64,000 bases of DNA from VRUE01 sp963695835 (GTDB lineage Bacteria > Actinomycetota > Thermoleophilia > Solirubrobacterales > 70-9), in the NCBI GenBank assembly GCA_963695835.1, contig CAVOHR010000001.1, forward strand, positions 930,001 to 994,000, written 5' to 3'. Of this stretch, positions 50,244 through 58,933 are shown in pieces (the stretch's first letter is position 1; every line of letters begins with the position of its first letter). The notes beneath the pieces were generated by a model. That model was given only the letters and a program-made list of their open reading frames with translations, was not told the origin of the DNA and ran no database searches. The translations under genes were made by a program, and so were the position numbers.

Positions 50244-50353
50244 TTAAGCTTTAGAATCTAGCCTGAGGGCGGTGATCGCCAGGCTGGCCGCCAGTTTGGC
50301 CCCGATCCCCGTGTAGACCGCCGCGTTGACGAGCGGGTTGCGCTCGGGAGCGT
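50244..50353 (-). pseudogene. Orphan 3' tail of a GT2 gene (left of CotH module)
   Basis: The minus strand encodes the last 36 residues of a GT2 protein, PERNPLVNAAVYTGIGAKL and the following ASLAIT, then ALRLDSKA and a TAA stop. The first 27 residues are identical to the end of the complete GT2 at 53230-54120, which then ends VAKRLDSGC. Homology stops sharply at 50353. The rest of 50198-50542 (about 345 bases without a complete gene) holds this remnant and the CotH leader. Confidence 0.78.
50272..50353. repeat. 82-bp direct repeat, left copy, flanking the CotH/phosphatase module
   Basis: Identical over 82 bases to 53261-53342 in the same orientation, 2,989 bases apart. The interval holds a CotH-family gene and a phosphoesterase gene. 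Confidence 0.92.
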
Positions 50354-50542
50354 GGGTCCGAGACGGACTCCTTCGAAGCGACGAGCGTATCCGGCGTGAC
50401 GCGCCGTTTCGTGGCCGGGAACCGAGGAACGCGGGATTTCCCGGAGGGCAAATCCGCAGAAGACCCCCTTTATGCGGCGCGCCGAGAGACCTAGGCTCGG
50501 GAACAGAACCGGAACTGCGCATTCATATCTCGGGAGGTACGC

Positions 50543-52129
50543 ATGGCGTTCGCACGACCGAAACCCCGACGGCTCGCTTGGCTGGTCGCTTTGAGTGCTG
50601 TCACCTTTACCTGCCTGGCCCTGGCGTCGTCGATTCCTCCGTCAGCGCGCGCGGCAGACGAAGCCGCGTGGCTGTACAACCCCGGCCAAGTGGTCGAAAT
50701 CAACCTCGAACTCACTCAAGCAAAGCTCGAAAAACTGGAAGAAGAACCCGACGAATATCAGAAGGGGACCTTCGAACTCGAGGTGAACGGGGTGCCCGTA
50801 GAACCGCCCATCGAAGCCAGCATCAAACTCAAGGGGCAGAAAGGCTCCTTCCGACCGCTGACGCAGAAGGCGGCCTTCAAGCTCAAATTCCCGAAAAGCG
50901 GCCCCTTCTTCGGGCTCAGGAAGATGACTCTCAACAACATGGTGCAGGACCCCTCGATGATCCACGAGACCCTGGCATATGAAATGTTCAGGGCGTTCGG
51001 CGTGCCGGCGTCGCGGACCGGGTATGCCGTCGTGCACCTCCACGGGGTCAACTACGGTGTCCACCTGAATCTCGAGACCCTCGATGAAGTGTCGCTCGCG
51101 CGCCTGTTCGGTCCCTCGGAGACTCAACACCTCTACGAGGCGGACGCCCCCGGCACGGACCTGCGTCCGGATCAGGCGAGCACCTTCGAAGTCGATGAGG
51201 AAAACCCAGAAGAAATCGGCATCGGCGACCTCGAAGCGCTGATCGCGGCAGCCAACGACCACAGCGGCGACTGGTCCGACGGGATGTCGGGCGTCTCCGA
51301 CCTCCCCGAGATGACTCGGATGTGGGCGGTCGAGCGCTACATCGGGCACTGGGACGGATACGCGGGGCGTGCGTGGAACGAAACGTACAGGCCGAACAAC
51401 TACTACCTGCACAGCAAGCCCACCGGGATCTTCACGATGCTGCCATGGGGCACCGACCAGACCTGGGGTTTCGACCCGGCCGTGGGTACCCGCCTCTCGT
51501 TCGGCGAGCCGGCGGGCGGGCGCATCTTCAACTACTGCTATGAAGACCCGAGCTGCAAGGAGCTGTATGTCAAAGCCCTCGAAGGAATCTATTTCGGGGT
51601 CTCTGGGCTGACGCTCGACGCGCACGCTGCCGCGCTGGCCCAGATGCTCGCGCCCTACCAGGCCGAAGAAGAAGCGCCGTACCGCGAATTCGCGGCAGAC
51701 GAAATCGCCAAGGGCGTCGCCGAAACCCGCAAGTTCATCGCCGAACGGCAGGGAGAACTCGCCGAATACCTGTTCCCCAAACCGCCGGCGTCGGCTCTGT
51801 TGCAACCGGCCCTACCCCGGCGCGCGAAGATCGGCTCGACCAGGGTCCGCGGAGCGGTGGTCTTCACCCACCTCACCGCATTTGCACCCGGTCGCGCGGT
51901 CCAGCGGGTCACGGCCCGTGCAGGCGGTCATCAGGTGAAGGGCTGCACGGGGAAGAGGGTGGTCCACCGGGCGAGGAAGCTGACGGTTCGCTGCCGCCTC
52001 TCAGGCCGGGCGCGAGCTCTGCTGAAAGAGGCGGGGCGACTGCGTCTGAGGGTGAAGGTCGGCTTCGTCGCCCCCGCCGGAGGCTCCCCCTTCAGGACTC
52101 GGAGCCTGACGCTCAAGCGGCACCCCTAG
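50543..52129 (+). CDS. Secreted CotH-family protein kinase
   Basis: 528 residues with a signal peptide (LAWLVALSAVTFTCLALASS). The CotH domain runs from about 50 to 420: ASIKLKGQKGSFRPL, FGLRKMTLNNMVQDPSMI, GVPASRTGYAVVHLHGVNYGV, LNLETLDEVSL, then GHWDGYAGRAWNETYRPNNY and MLPWGTDQTWG with the acidic residue expected in the metal site. CotH is an atypical kinase that phosphorylates coat proteins in Bacillus. Outside spore formers, secreted CotH proteins have unknown targets. The C-terminal 100 residues are basic and beta-rich. ATG at 50543 with a GGGAGG site. Confidence 0.82.
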   Translation: MAFARPKPRRLAWLVALSAVTFTCLALASSIPPSARAADEAAWLYNPGQVVEINLELTQAKLEKLEEEPDEYQKGTFELEVNGVPVEPPIEASIKLKGQKGSFRPLTQKAAFKLKFPKSGPFFGLRKMTLNNMVQDPSMIHETLAYEMFRAFGVPASRTGYAVVHLHGVNYGVHLNLETLDEVSLARLFGPSETQHLYEADAPGTDLRPDQASTFEVDEENPEEIGIGDLEALIAAANDHSGDWSDGMSGVSDLPEMTRMWAVERYIGHWDGYAGRAWNETYRPNNYYLHSKPTGIFTMLPWGTDQTWGFDPAVGTRLSFGEPAGGRIFNYCYEDPSCKELYVKALEGIYFGVSGLTLDAHAAALAQMLAPYQAEEEAPYREFAADEIAKGVAETRKFIAERQGELAEYLFPKPPASALLQPALPRRAKIGSTRVRGAVVFTHLTAFAPGRAVQRVTARAGGHQVKGCTGKRVVHRARKLTVRCRLSGRARALLKEAGRLRLRVKVGFVAPAGGSPFRTRSLTLKRHP

Positions 52130-52145
52130 CCTCGATCCTTCGCGA

Positions 52146-52180
52146 GGAACCGCGCCCGGGCACGTCCAGGGCGCGGTTCC
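52146..52180. terminator. 12-bp hairpin between convergent CotH and phosphoesterase genes
   Basis: GGAACCGCGCCC at 52146-52157 pairs exactly with 52169-52180 around an 11-base loop, 16 bases after the CotH stop. No long T-run, but position between convergent genes supports a bidirectional terminator. Confidence 0.65.
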
Positions 52181-52247
52181 GTGTGCCTCAGCGGGAGTCA
52201 GTCAGTCGAACCTTCCGCCTGGCCGAGGACGGTCGCCTGGCAGCTGA

Positions 52248-53147
52248 CTACCTGTGCGCGCCCCGGTGCTTTCGAGGCTTGAGGATGGCGCCCTTCATCG
52301 GCAGCGCCGGAGCGGCTTCGTTGATTCGGGGAAGGTGGTACCGGGACTCGATGGTGGCGAGCAGCGAGTAGTGGTTGAACGGCCCGGTCAGCTGTATCCC
52401 CTTGCGCGCTCCCGGTCCCACGACGAGGGTTGGTATGTGCAAGCCAGTTCCGAAACCCTCGTCGAAGGTGATGACGAGGATGCCTTCCGGACCCAGCTCG
52501 TGGGTGATCCGGGGGACCCACGTCGAGAGCCAGAGATCGACGGTGGCGAGGCCGCAGTCATGGCCATCGTTACAGAGGTTGGGCGTGATCCAGGTAAAGG
52601 TTCGAAGCCCCTTCTTGCTGCGTAGATCCGTTTCGAGCCAGGTGGCGGGGACCACGTTTCGGCAGAGGTTGGGAGCCAAGGTGATCGATTCGAAGTACAT
52701 GAAGGGGTTGTGCTTCTTCGCGTAGTTGCCGTACGTCGGTCCCGGATAGCAGGGTTCCGGCATGTCTTCCATGTAGGCGCGCCACGAGACGCGGGCTTCG
52801 GCGAGCTGCACGGCCAGGTTGGTGCCGCTCGCCCAGCAGCTGGTGCAGTCGCTGTTGATCCCGAAGGTGGAGCCTCCGATCATCGCCAGGTAGTTGGGAA
52901 GCGAAGGGTGGGAGACACCGTTGTAAGCGGTGGCGAGCGTCCCGCGCGGCACCAGGCTGTTGAGGAAGGGCATTTCCCCCGAATTGCCGATGACTTGGGA
53001 GTATTCGTGGTTCTCGAGGACGATCACCGCGGTCCGCGGAGGAGGCTGTGGCTTCCGCTTCGTGGCGGAGGCCGGGGACGGTGCCCACGATAGGCCGGAG
53101 GCAAGCGTGGCGATAAGCAACGTGAGGATGGTGAGGAGTCGAGTCAT
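52248..53147 (-). CDS. Secreted phosphoesterase (acid phosphatase family)
   Basis: 299 residues with a signal peptide (LLTILTLLIATLASGL). Phosphoesterase-family motifs: VIVLENHEYSQVIGN with metal-binding E and N, SHPSLPNYLAMIGG (nucleophile region), WRAYMEDMPEPC, and LVITFDEGFGTG near the end. The family includes AcpA-like acid phosphatases and phospholipase C relatives. It shares the repeat-flanked module with the CotH kinase gene, to which it is convergent, so both products are exported. ATG at 53147. Confidence 0.85.
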   Translation of the reverse strand: MTRLLTILTLLIATLASGLSWAPSPASATKRKPQPPPRTAVIVLENHEYSQVIGNSGEMPFLNSLVPRGTLATAYNGVSHPSLPNYLAMIGGSTFGINSDCTSCWASGTNLAVQLAEARVSWRAYMEDMPEPCYPGPTYGNYAKKHNPFMYFESITLAPNLCRNVVPATWLETDLRSKKGLRTFTWITPNLCNDGHDCGLATVDLWLSTWVPRITHELGPEGILVITFDEGFGTGLHIPTLVVGPGARKGIQLTGPFNHYSLLATIESRYHLPRINEAAPALPMKGAILKPRKHRGAHR

Positions 53148-53229
53148 GACGAGGATTGTGGCAAAGTGACCTCAGCGGCAAACAAGGTGCAACGTCAAGC
53201 GGACTTCTGAGTTCGTGGCGCGGCTGACC

Positions 53230-54120
53230 TCAACAGCCGCTGTCAAGCCGTTTCGCCACCGTGATCGCCAGGCTGGCCGCCAGTTTGGCCCCGATCCCCG
53301 TGTAGACCGCCGCGTTGACGAGCGGGTTGCGCTCGGGAGCGTCGAAGCGGCGGTAGAAGCGGCCCATGCCGCGGTGGAAGGCGATCTCCTGCCGCGGGGC
53401 GCGGCGGGCGCCGCTGGAGCCGCCCTTGACGTGGAGGGCGACGCCGGCCGGCTCGTAGAAGACCTTCCAGCCGGCGTCCCAGAAGCGGTGGCACCAGTCG
53501 AGGTCCTCCATGTAGAGCCAGTAGCCCTCGTCGAGCAGGCCGACCTCGCGCACCGCCCCGGCCCGGCAGAGCATGAAGGCGCCGTTGACCGCGTCGACGT
53601 CGCCCGGCTCGTCGTCGCCCAGATGCGTGGCCCGGTACTGGCTCACAGCCGCCGCGGCGCCGTCGCCACGGCCGATCCCGGTGAAGTGGGCGAGGGCGCC
53701 GAGCGGGGTCGGGAAGGAGCGCTTGCAGGCGTGGTCCAGCTCGCCCGTCTCGGTGACCAGCTTCACCCCGACCATCCCGATCCGCTCCTGCGAGCGCAGC
53801 CGCGCCAGCGCCGCGTCCAGCGTCCCCGCGTAGACCTCGGTGTCGGGATTGAGCAGCAGCACCGCGTCCGCCTCGCTCTCGCGCAGCGCCAGGTTGTTGG
53901 CCGCGGAGAAGCCGATGTTCCCGCGGCGGACCAGTCGCACCGCCGGGAACTCGCGCTCGACCATGTCGGGGGTCGCGTCGGGGCTGCCGCTGTCGACCAC
54001 GGTGACACGCATCTCGTCCGCCGGCGGATGGTCTTCGAGCGACCGCAGGCAGCGCCGCAGCAGGCCTTCGGCGCCGTGGCTGACGATGATCGTCTCCAGG
54101 TCCAAACCCTCAGTCGACAT
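53230..54120 (-). CDS. GT2 glycosyltransferase with duplicated 3' end (second case)
   Basis: 296 residues: TIIVSHGAEGLLRR, VTVVDSGSPDATPD, LLLNPDTEVYAGTL (DxE/D region), AVNGAFMLCRAGAV, YWLYMEDLDWCHRF. A WbbL-like transferase. ATG at 54120 overlaps the end of the GT4-GT2 gene by 11 bases. Its last 36 codons include the 82-bp repeat found again 3 kb away. The ending VAKRLDSGC differs from the orphan copy (ALRLDSKA) but keeps RLDS. Confidence 0.87.
   Translation of the reverse strand: MSTEGLDLETIIVSHGAEGLLRRCLRSLEDHPPADEMRVTVVDSGSPDATPDMVEREFPAVRLVRRGNIGFSAANNLALRESEADAVLLLNPDTEVYAGTLDAALARLRSQERIGMVGVKLVTETGELDHACKRSFPTPLGALAHFTGIGRGDGAAAAVSQYRATHLGDDEPGDVDAVNGAFMLCRAGAVREVGLLDEGYWLYMEDLDWCHRFWDAGWKVFYEPAGVALHVKGGSSGARRAPRQEIAFHRGMGRFYRRFDAPERNPLVNAAVYTGIGAKLAASLAITVAKRLDSGC
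53261..53342. repeat. 82-bp direct repeat, right copy, inside the GT2 3' end
   Basis: Exact copy of 50272-50353; encodes the NPLVNAAVYTGIGAKL region of the complete GT2 on the minus strand. Confidence 0.92.
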
Positions 54121-57100
54121 GATCCGCTCGGGCATCGCGGACATAGCCGAGCACGCCGTCGACGAGATAGCCGGCTTCGCTCGCCTCCTGGCCCGAACGG
54201 GTGACGAGCTGGTCGCCCGTGACCGGATGGGTGGCGCTGAACAGCGGGTTCCAGCCAGGTCGGGGCTCCCGGCGCAGCCAGCCGAGCGTGTTGCCGCCGC
54301 CCTCGCTCAGCCTGCGACCGTCGCGCTGCCGGAGGAGGTGGCGAAGCCGCGCCCTCGTGTCGTCCGCGGCGGCTCGGACGCGCCGCCCTCGCGCTTCCTT
54401 CAGTGGGCCGGCGACCCAGCGGACGACCTTTCGCGGATCGCGGCTGGCGCGACCCGGACGCGTCAGGTCGGTTGCGAGGTGACCGTCGTCGCGCAGCAGC
54501 AGGGCGACGAATTCGGCTTGCGGACGGCTGTGGAGGAGGCCGAGCTCGACCGCGTCAGGCATGCGGCTGGAAGACGCCGCGTAGCGATGCCGCCGGTGGT
54601 CGCCGTCGGCTTGCCTGAACAGCGTGACCACCCCCCAAGGGCCGGTGTGGAGGATGCTGCGACGTGGCTGAATCGGATGAGCCTCGAGCCAGCCCATGGT
54701 CGCCAGCGGCTTGGCCACCTCGTTGAGAGGGTCCTCGGGGCCGGCGACCAGAACCTCCCGGCCAGTCTCCGGCATCGTGCGCAACTCCAGTCGCTCGAGC
54801 AGCGGCAGCGGCTGCTGCTCGAGATAGCCAAGCCCGCGCGCACCCGCGTCCAGCTCGTTCTGGTTGTCGCTCAACTCGAACGATTCGCCGGCCAGAATCA
54901 GGCGCCGGGCACCGGGCGCCGCATAGACCCGCGCTGCTCCCAGGACGAACTCCAGCTCGTGGCCCGGCGGAGGTTGTGGGTCGTTGGAGACGGTTCGGCG
55001 ATCCCCATCGCGCTCTGCGTGGCGGTACAGCAGTTGGGTTTCGGGGGGCGTCCAGGGCTCGGATTCGTCCCAGCGCCGTACCGTGCCGACAGTCAGCTCG
55101 GGCAGCCGCGGCGGCTGACTGCCGACGGCGTCCCGCATCGCGATCTCGGATCTGTCGCCGGTTCGTCCGTGGTTGATGTCGAGCCGCTTCGGGCGCGTCC
55201 CGTCTCTCGGCGAAGGCTCGCTCAGGTCCGCGCCCTCGGTCACGGGGACCACGCGCCACTGGATGCGTTCCCTCAGCTGCATCCCCATGACCAGGTCGAC
55301 GAGGACCGATCGCCGGCTTTCGAGGTCGATCTCAGGCAGGAGGGTCGCGTAGGGGCGCTCGAACGCGATGCCGACCGGGTGCGCCGAGAGCCGCTCGCCG
55401 TCGTCGAGCTGGGAGAACGCGTGGCGCTTGATCTCGGGCGCGCAGCCGAGGGCGATCGCGGAATCCTCCTCGTGTGCGACAACGGCGTAGAGGAGTTGCT
55501 CGACGAATGCGGGGTTGCGCAGGATCGGCGCCGCCGCCGGCGTGAGCAGGCACACACAGCGGCCGAGGCCGCGGTGGATCGCTTCCTGTAGCCAGGTCTC
55601 CGGCACTCCCGCCGGCTCGTCGACCACCCGGACCCCGCCGGCGAGCTTCGCGTTCGCCACCAGCTCGAAATCGGAGCAGGTCTGTCGCGGCAGGTCGGAC
55701 AGGTCCTCGTCGCTCCAGCCGCTGCCATCGCCCTCTTCGAAGAGCACGATCGAGAGCGCCGGAGACCACCTTGCCTTGATCGCGTCCCGGTTCCCGTAGA
55801 GCGGGGCATGACGCCGTTCGATCGTCTCGTGAAACGGATCCTGCCCGTACTCCACCGAGTTGATGCGACTGAAGCCACGGCGCCGGTAGAGGAACGTCGG
55901 CCCGTCGGCGTGCAGGCCGTGAACGCCGCGTTCGGCCAGCTGGAGGATCAGGTCCCAGTCCTCGTGGCCAATCACGATGTCCTCGGGATATTCCACACCG
56001 CCGGCGCCGAAGACGCGACGATCGAACAGGCAGGGAGCGGGGATGAAGTTTTCCTGCATCAGCAGCCAGAGGTTGTAGGCCGCCAGGCGCATGAAGTCGG
56101 TGCGGTTGCCGAAGTGCTGAGCGTGTGGATAGACGAAGCCGATGTCCTCGGGCGCGGTCTCGAGGCGGGTGAGCATCCGCTCCAGCGCGTCGGGCAGGAG
56201 CTTGTCGTCGGCGTCGATCGGCAGCACGTAGCTCGTCTCGAGATGCCTCAGCGCCGTGTTGCGGGCGGCGCTCGGGCCGCGGTTGACGGCCTGGCGTACG
56301 ACTGCCACGTCAGGGTCGCCGTCCAGCCGGTCGAGTGCCTCGATCGTCTCGGGATCCTCGGAGCCGTCATCGACCACCACGATGCTCGCCGGGGTCAGGG
56401 TCTGCGCCTTGATCGAATCGATGCACGCGTCGAGGAAGATGCCGTGCCGGTAACACGGCACGATCACACCGATCGTGCGGTCGGGAGAGGGATCGCGGGG
56501 CAGCCGCAGCGGGGGCGCGTCGACCGTGCCAGCGTTTCTCTGCAGGCCTGCGTTCTCGCCCTCCAAGGGCGTGTGGCCGCGCGAACGGCTGCTCACGGGC
56601 CGCGCACCGAGGAGGCGCAGGTAGAGCTCGTCGTGGAGGCGGCCCATCTTCGCCAGCGAGAACTCGGCGAGCATCCGTCGCCGCGACTGCTCGCCGATCT
56701 CTTCCCGCCGCGACCGGTCTTCGAGCAGATCGACGATCGCAGTCGCGTAGAGATCGGCGTCGTCGCGCGGATCGATCAGCACGCCGCTGTCGCCGTCCAT
56801 GAACTCGACGTTGCCCGGCAGGGCCGGTGCCACGACGGGGACGCCCATCGCCAGCGACTCATAGATGACGTAGGGAACTCCCTCGAAGACGCTGGTCATC
56901 AACATCAGGTCGGCACTGCGGTACCAGCGAGCCATTTCCTGCGAAGGCGGATGCCAGCGGATGACGTCGGAGACGTCGAGTTCCTCGGCGCGGTCGAGGA
57001 GTTCGCCCTTCATCGGCCCGTCGCCGACTATGTCGAGCACGAATTCCCCCCCGAGCTCGCGCGCCCGCGCGAGCGCATCGAGCGTCAGCATCGGATCCTT

Positions 57101-57712
57101 CTGATCGACGAGGCGGCCGGGCCAGAGGATCCTGGGAACGCCTCCCTCGTCCAGCGGCAGCGGTTCGACGAGCGCTGGGTTGAACTCGCGCTCGCCGTCG
57201 ACCCCGGAATGGATCACCTCGATGCGGCTCGGAGGGATCTCGTAGTCGGCGACCGTCCCCTTGAGGTGCTCGCTGGTCACCGAGAATGCGTCGATCAGGT
57301 TGCCGTAGCGCCGGGTCACGTAACGGACGTAGCCGGTCTGGTTCGGCTCCTCGGCGTGCGTCTGGACGACGACCACCGGCGGTTCCGGCAGGCAGGCCAT
57401 GTCCGGCAGGAGGTCGAAGCCGAGGCGGGAGTTCATGATGTGGACCACCCGAACCCCGCGGCTCTCGATGAAGCCGAGGATGAACTCCGGGAACGATCCG
57501 CCGGCCATCAAATCGGGGAGGTCCCAAACCTCCTCGGCGTGGGGCTCGACGTGGTGCAGCCATCGATTGGGCGAGGGCTGGGTCGTGATCAGCGACGGCG
57601 TCCACCGCTCCCGGTCGATGTGCTTGAACCAGTCGATCGTGCCCTTGTCCGAACCCCCGAGGTCGACCCAGGGGGCGAGGTAGAGGATCGGGATGCGATT
57701 GCCTGTCGGCAT
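54110..57712 (-). CDS. Large GT4-GT2 fusion glycosyltransferase
   Basis: 1,200 residues. Residues 1-375 are a GT4 (GT-B) transferase: ILYLAPWVDLGGSDKG, RILWPGRLVDQKDP, SVFEGVPYVIYESLAMG (E-x7-E). Residues 413-640 are a GT2 (GT-A) transferase: IGVIVPCYRHGIFLDAC, VVVDDGSEDPE, VLPIDADDKLLPDAL, HEDWDLILQLAERG. Residues 650-1200 match nothing I recognise; they look like a second degenerate GT-A-like region (LSIVLFEEGDG) followed by beta-rich sequence. Such multi-domain enzymes can build a repeat unit alone. ATG at 57712 is three bases after the aminotransferase stop, so it is in one operon with it. Confidence 0.85.
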   Translation of the reverse strand: MPTGNRIPILYLAPWVDLGGSDKGTIDWFKHIDRERWTPSLITTQPSPNRWLHHVEPHAEEVWDLPDLMAGGSFPEFILGFIESRGVRVVHIMNSRLGFDLLPDMACLPEPPVVVVQTHAEEPNQTGYVRYVTRRYGNLIDAFSVTSEHLKGTVADYEIPPSRIEVIHSGVDGEREFNPALVEPLPLDEGGVPRILWPGRLVDQKDPMLTLDALARARELGGEFVLDIVGDGPMKGELLDRAEELDVSDVIRWHPPSQEMARWYRSADLMLMTSVFEGVPYVIYESLAMGVPVVAPALPGNVEFMDGDSGVLIDPRDDADLYATAIVDLLEDRSRREEIGEQSRRRMLAEFSLAKMGRLHDELYLRLLGARPVSSRSRGHTPLEGENAGLQRNAGTVDAPPLRLPRDPSPDRTIGVIVPCYRHGIFLDACIDSIKAQTLTPASIVVVDDGSEDPETIEALDRLDGDPDVAVVRQAVNRGPSAARNTALRHLETSYVLPIDADDKLLPDALERMLTRLETAPEDIGFVYPHAQHFGNRTDFMRLAAYNLWLLMQENFIPAPCLFDRRVFGAGGVEYPEDIVIGHEDWDLILQLAERGVHGLHADGPTFLYRRRGFSRINSVEYGQDPFHETIERRHAPLYGNRDAIKARWSPALSIVLFEEGDGSGWSDEDLSDLPRQTCSDFELVANAKLAGGVRVVDEPAGVPETWLQEAIHRGLGRCVCLLTPAAAPILRNPAFVEQLLYAVVAHEEDSAIALGCAPEIKRHAFSQLDDGERLSAHPVGIAFERPYATLLPEIDLESRRSVLVDLVMGMQLRERIQWRVVPVTEGADLSEPSPRDGTRPKRLDINHGRTGDRSEIAMRDAVGSQPPRLPELTVGTVRRWDESEPWTPPETQLLYRHAERDGDRRTVSNDPQPPPGHELEFVLGAARVYAAPGARRLILAGESFELSDNQNELDAGARGLGYLEQQPLPLLERLELRTMPETGREVLVAGPEDPLNEVAKPLATMGWLEAHPIQPRRSILHTGPWGVVTLFRQADGDHRRHRYAASSSRMPDAVELGLLHSRPQAEFVALLLRDDGHLATDLTRPGRASRDPRKVVRWVAGPLKEARGRRVRAAADDTRARLRHLLRQRDGRRLSEGGGNTLGWLRREPRPGWNPLFSATHPVTGDQLVTRSGQEASEAGYLVDGVLGYVRDARADHVD

Positions 57713-57715
57713 CGC

Positions 57716-58912
57716 TCAGCGAAGGTTGGGCTCGGCGGCGGAAGCCTCGGATCCAACCGGCAAGGTGCTCGGACCGTGAGCCAAGACTGCATCGATCACG
57801 CGCCTGACTCGATGCGCTCCCATTCCGGACCAAAGAGGAAGTCGTAACAAGCGTGAGCTGACCGACGGGGCAACGACGATGTGGCCGCTCGCTCGTCCCA
57901 GGCGTCTGCCCGCCGGCGATTCGTGGAGGGGCGAGTAGTGAAACACGCTCTTTACGCCCTCATCCGCCAATCCCTGGATCAGTCGATCTCGGTGATCGGG
58001 CGTAGAGGCGAGGAGGTAATAGAGATGTCCACTGTGCTCGCACTCATTCGGAACGACCGGACGGCGCAAAATTCCTTCCTCCTCCAGGCCGGCAAAAGCT
58101 TCGTGGTAATCCGCCCACGTCTTACGGCGCTCGGACGTGATCTGGTCCAGATGCTCGAGTTGTGCCCATAGGAACGCAGCCCCAACCTCACTCAGCAGGT
58201 AAGACGAACCCAGGCCCTGCCAAGTGTATTTGTCTACCTCACCCCTGAAGAACCGCGATCGGTCGGTGCCCTTCTCTTGAATAACTTCTGCTGCGGCAAC
58301 GAGGCCCGGGTTGTTGATGATCAGCGCGCCTCCCTCACCACAGTGGACGTTCTTGGTCTCATGGAAGCTGAAAGCCGAGAGATGCCCGAGAGATCCCAGC
58401 GGCCGCCCCTTCCATGTCGCTGGCAGCGCGTGGGCAGCGTCCTCGATCAGAATGAGGTCGTTTCGATCTGCCAACTGCATGATTCGATCCATGTCGCATG
58501 CGATGCCGCCGTAATGGACGACGACCATCGCCTTGGTCCGCGGGGTGATCGCCGCGGCCGCAGCTGCCGGATCGATATTGAGGGTCTTGGGATCGACGTC
58601 TACGAAGACCGGCACCGCGCCTCTGAGGGCGAATGCGTTTGCAGTCGATACGAAGGTGAAGGAAGGAACGATCACCTCGTCGCCCTGCCCGAGGTTCGCC
58701 AGGATGCCGGCCATCTCCAGTGCAGCGGTGCAGGAGGGGGTTATGAGCGCGCACGACGCGCCCAGTCGGCTCTCAAGGGCCGTGGCGCAGCGACGGGCGA
58801 ACTCGCCGTTACCCGAGAGCTTTCCGCTGAGCAGCGCCTGATCGATGTAGGCATGCTCTTCACCGACCAAGCGGGGGCGATTGAAGGGGATCGCCTCTTC
58901 CATGACGGGCAT
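57716..58912 (-). CDS. wecE: WecE-like dTDP-4-amino-4,6-dideoxyhexose aminotransferase
   Basis: 398 residues, DegT/DnrJ/EryC1 family PLP enzyme. PSCTAALEMAGILA, IVPSFTFVSTANAF, LILIEDAAHALPA, and PLP lysine K187 in FSFHETKNVHCGEGG; the order and length match WecE, which aminates dTDP-4-keto-6-deoxyglucose to dTDP-4-amino-4,6-dideoxygalactose. Its substrate is available from rfbA and rfbB. ATG at 58912 or 58903. Codon bias is softer (more A/T third bases) than in the rfb genes. It is divergent from the ArnC-like gene, 21 bases away. Confidence 0.88.
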   Translation of the reverse strand: MPVMEEAIPFNRPRLVGEEHAYIDQALLSGKLSGNGEFARRCATALESRLGASCALITPSCTAALEMAGILANLGQGDEVIVPSFTFVSTANAFALRGAVPVFVDVDPKTLNIDPAAAAAAITPRTKAMVVVHYGGIACDMDRIMQLADRNDLILIEDAAHALPATWKGRPLGSLGHLSAFSFHETKNVHCGEGGALIINNPGLVAAAEVIQEKGTDRSRFFRGEVDKYTWQGLGSSYLLSEVGAAFLWAQLEHLDQITSERRKTWADYHEAFAGLEEEGILRRPVVPNECEHSGHLYYLLASTPDHRDRLIQGLADEGVKSVFHYSPLHESPAGRRLGRASGHIVVAPSVSSRLLRLPLWSGMGAHRVRRVIDAVLAHGPSTLPVGSEASAAEPNLR

Positions 58913-58933
58913 CGTAGTGCCGCGCGGTCTAGC

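Noticed and set aside
50244..50522. A 92-codon minus-strand gene before CotH
   Set aside because: Only the 3' 36 codons match a GT2; upstream codons are unrelated leader sequence.
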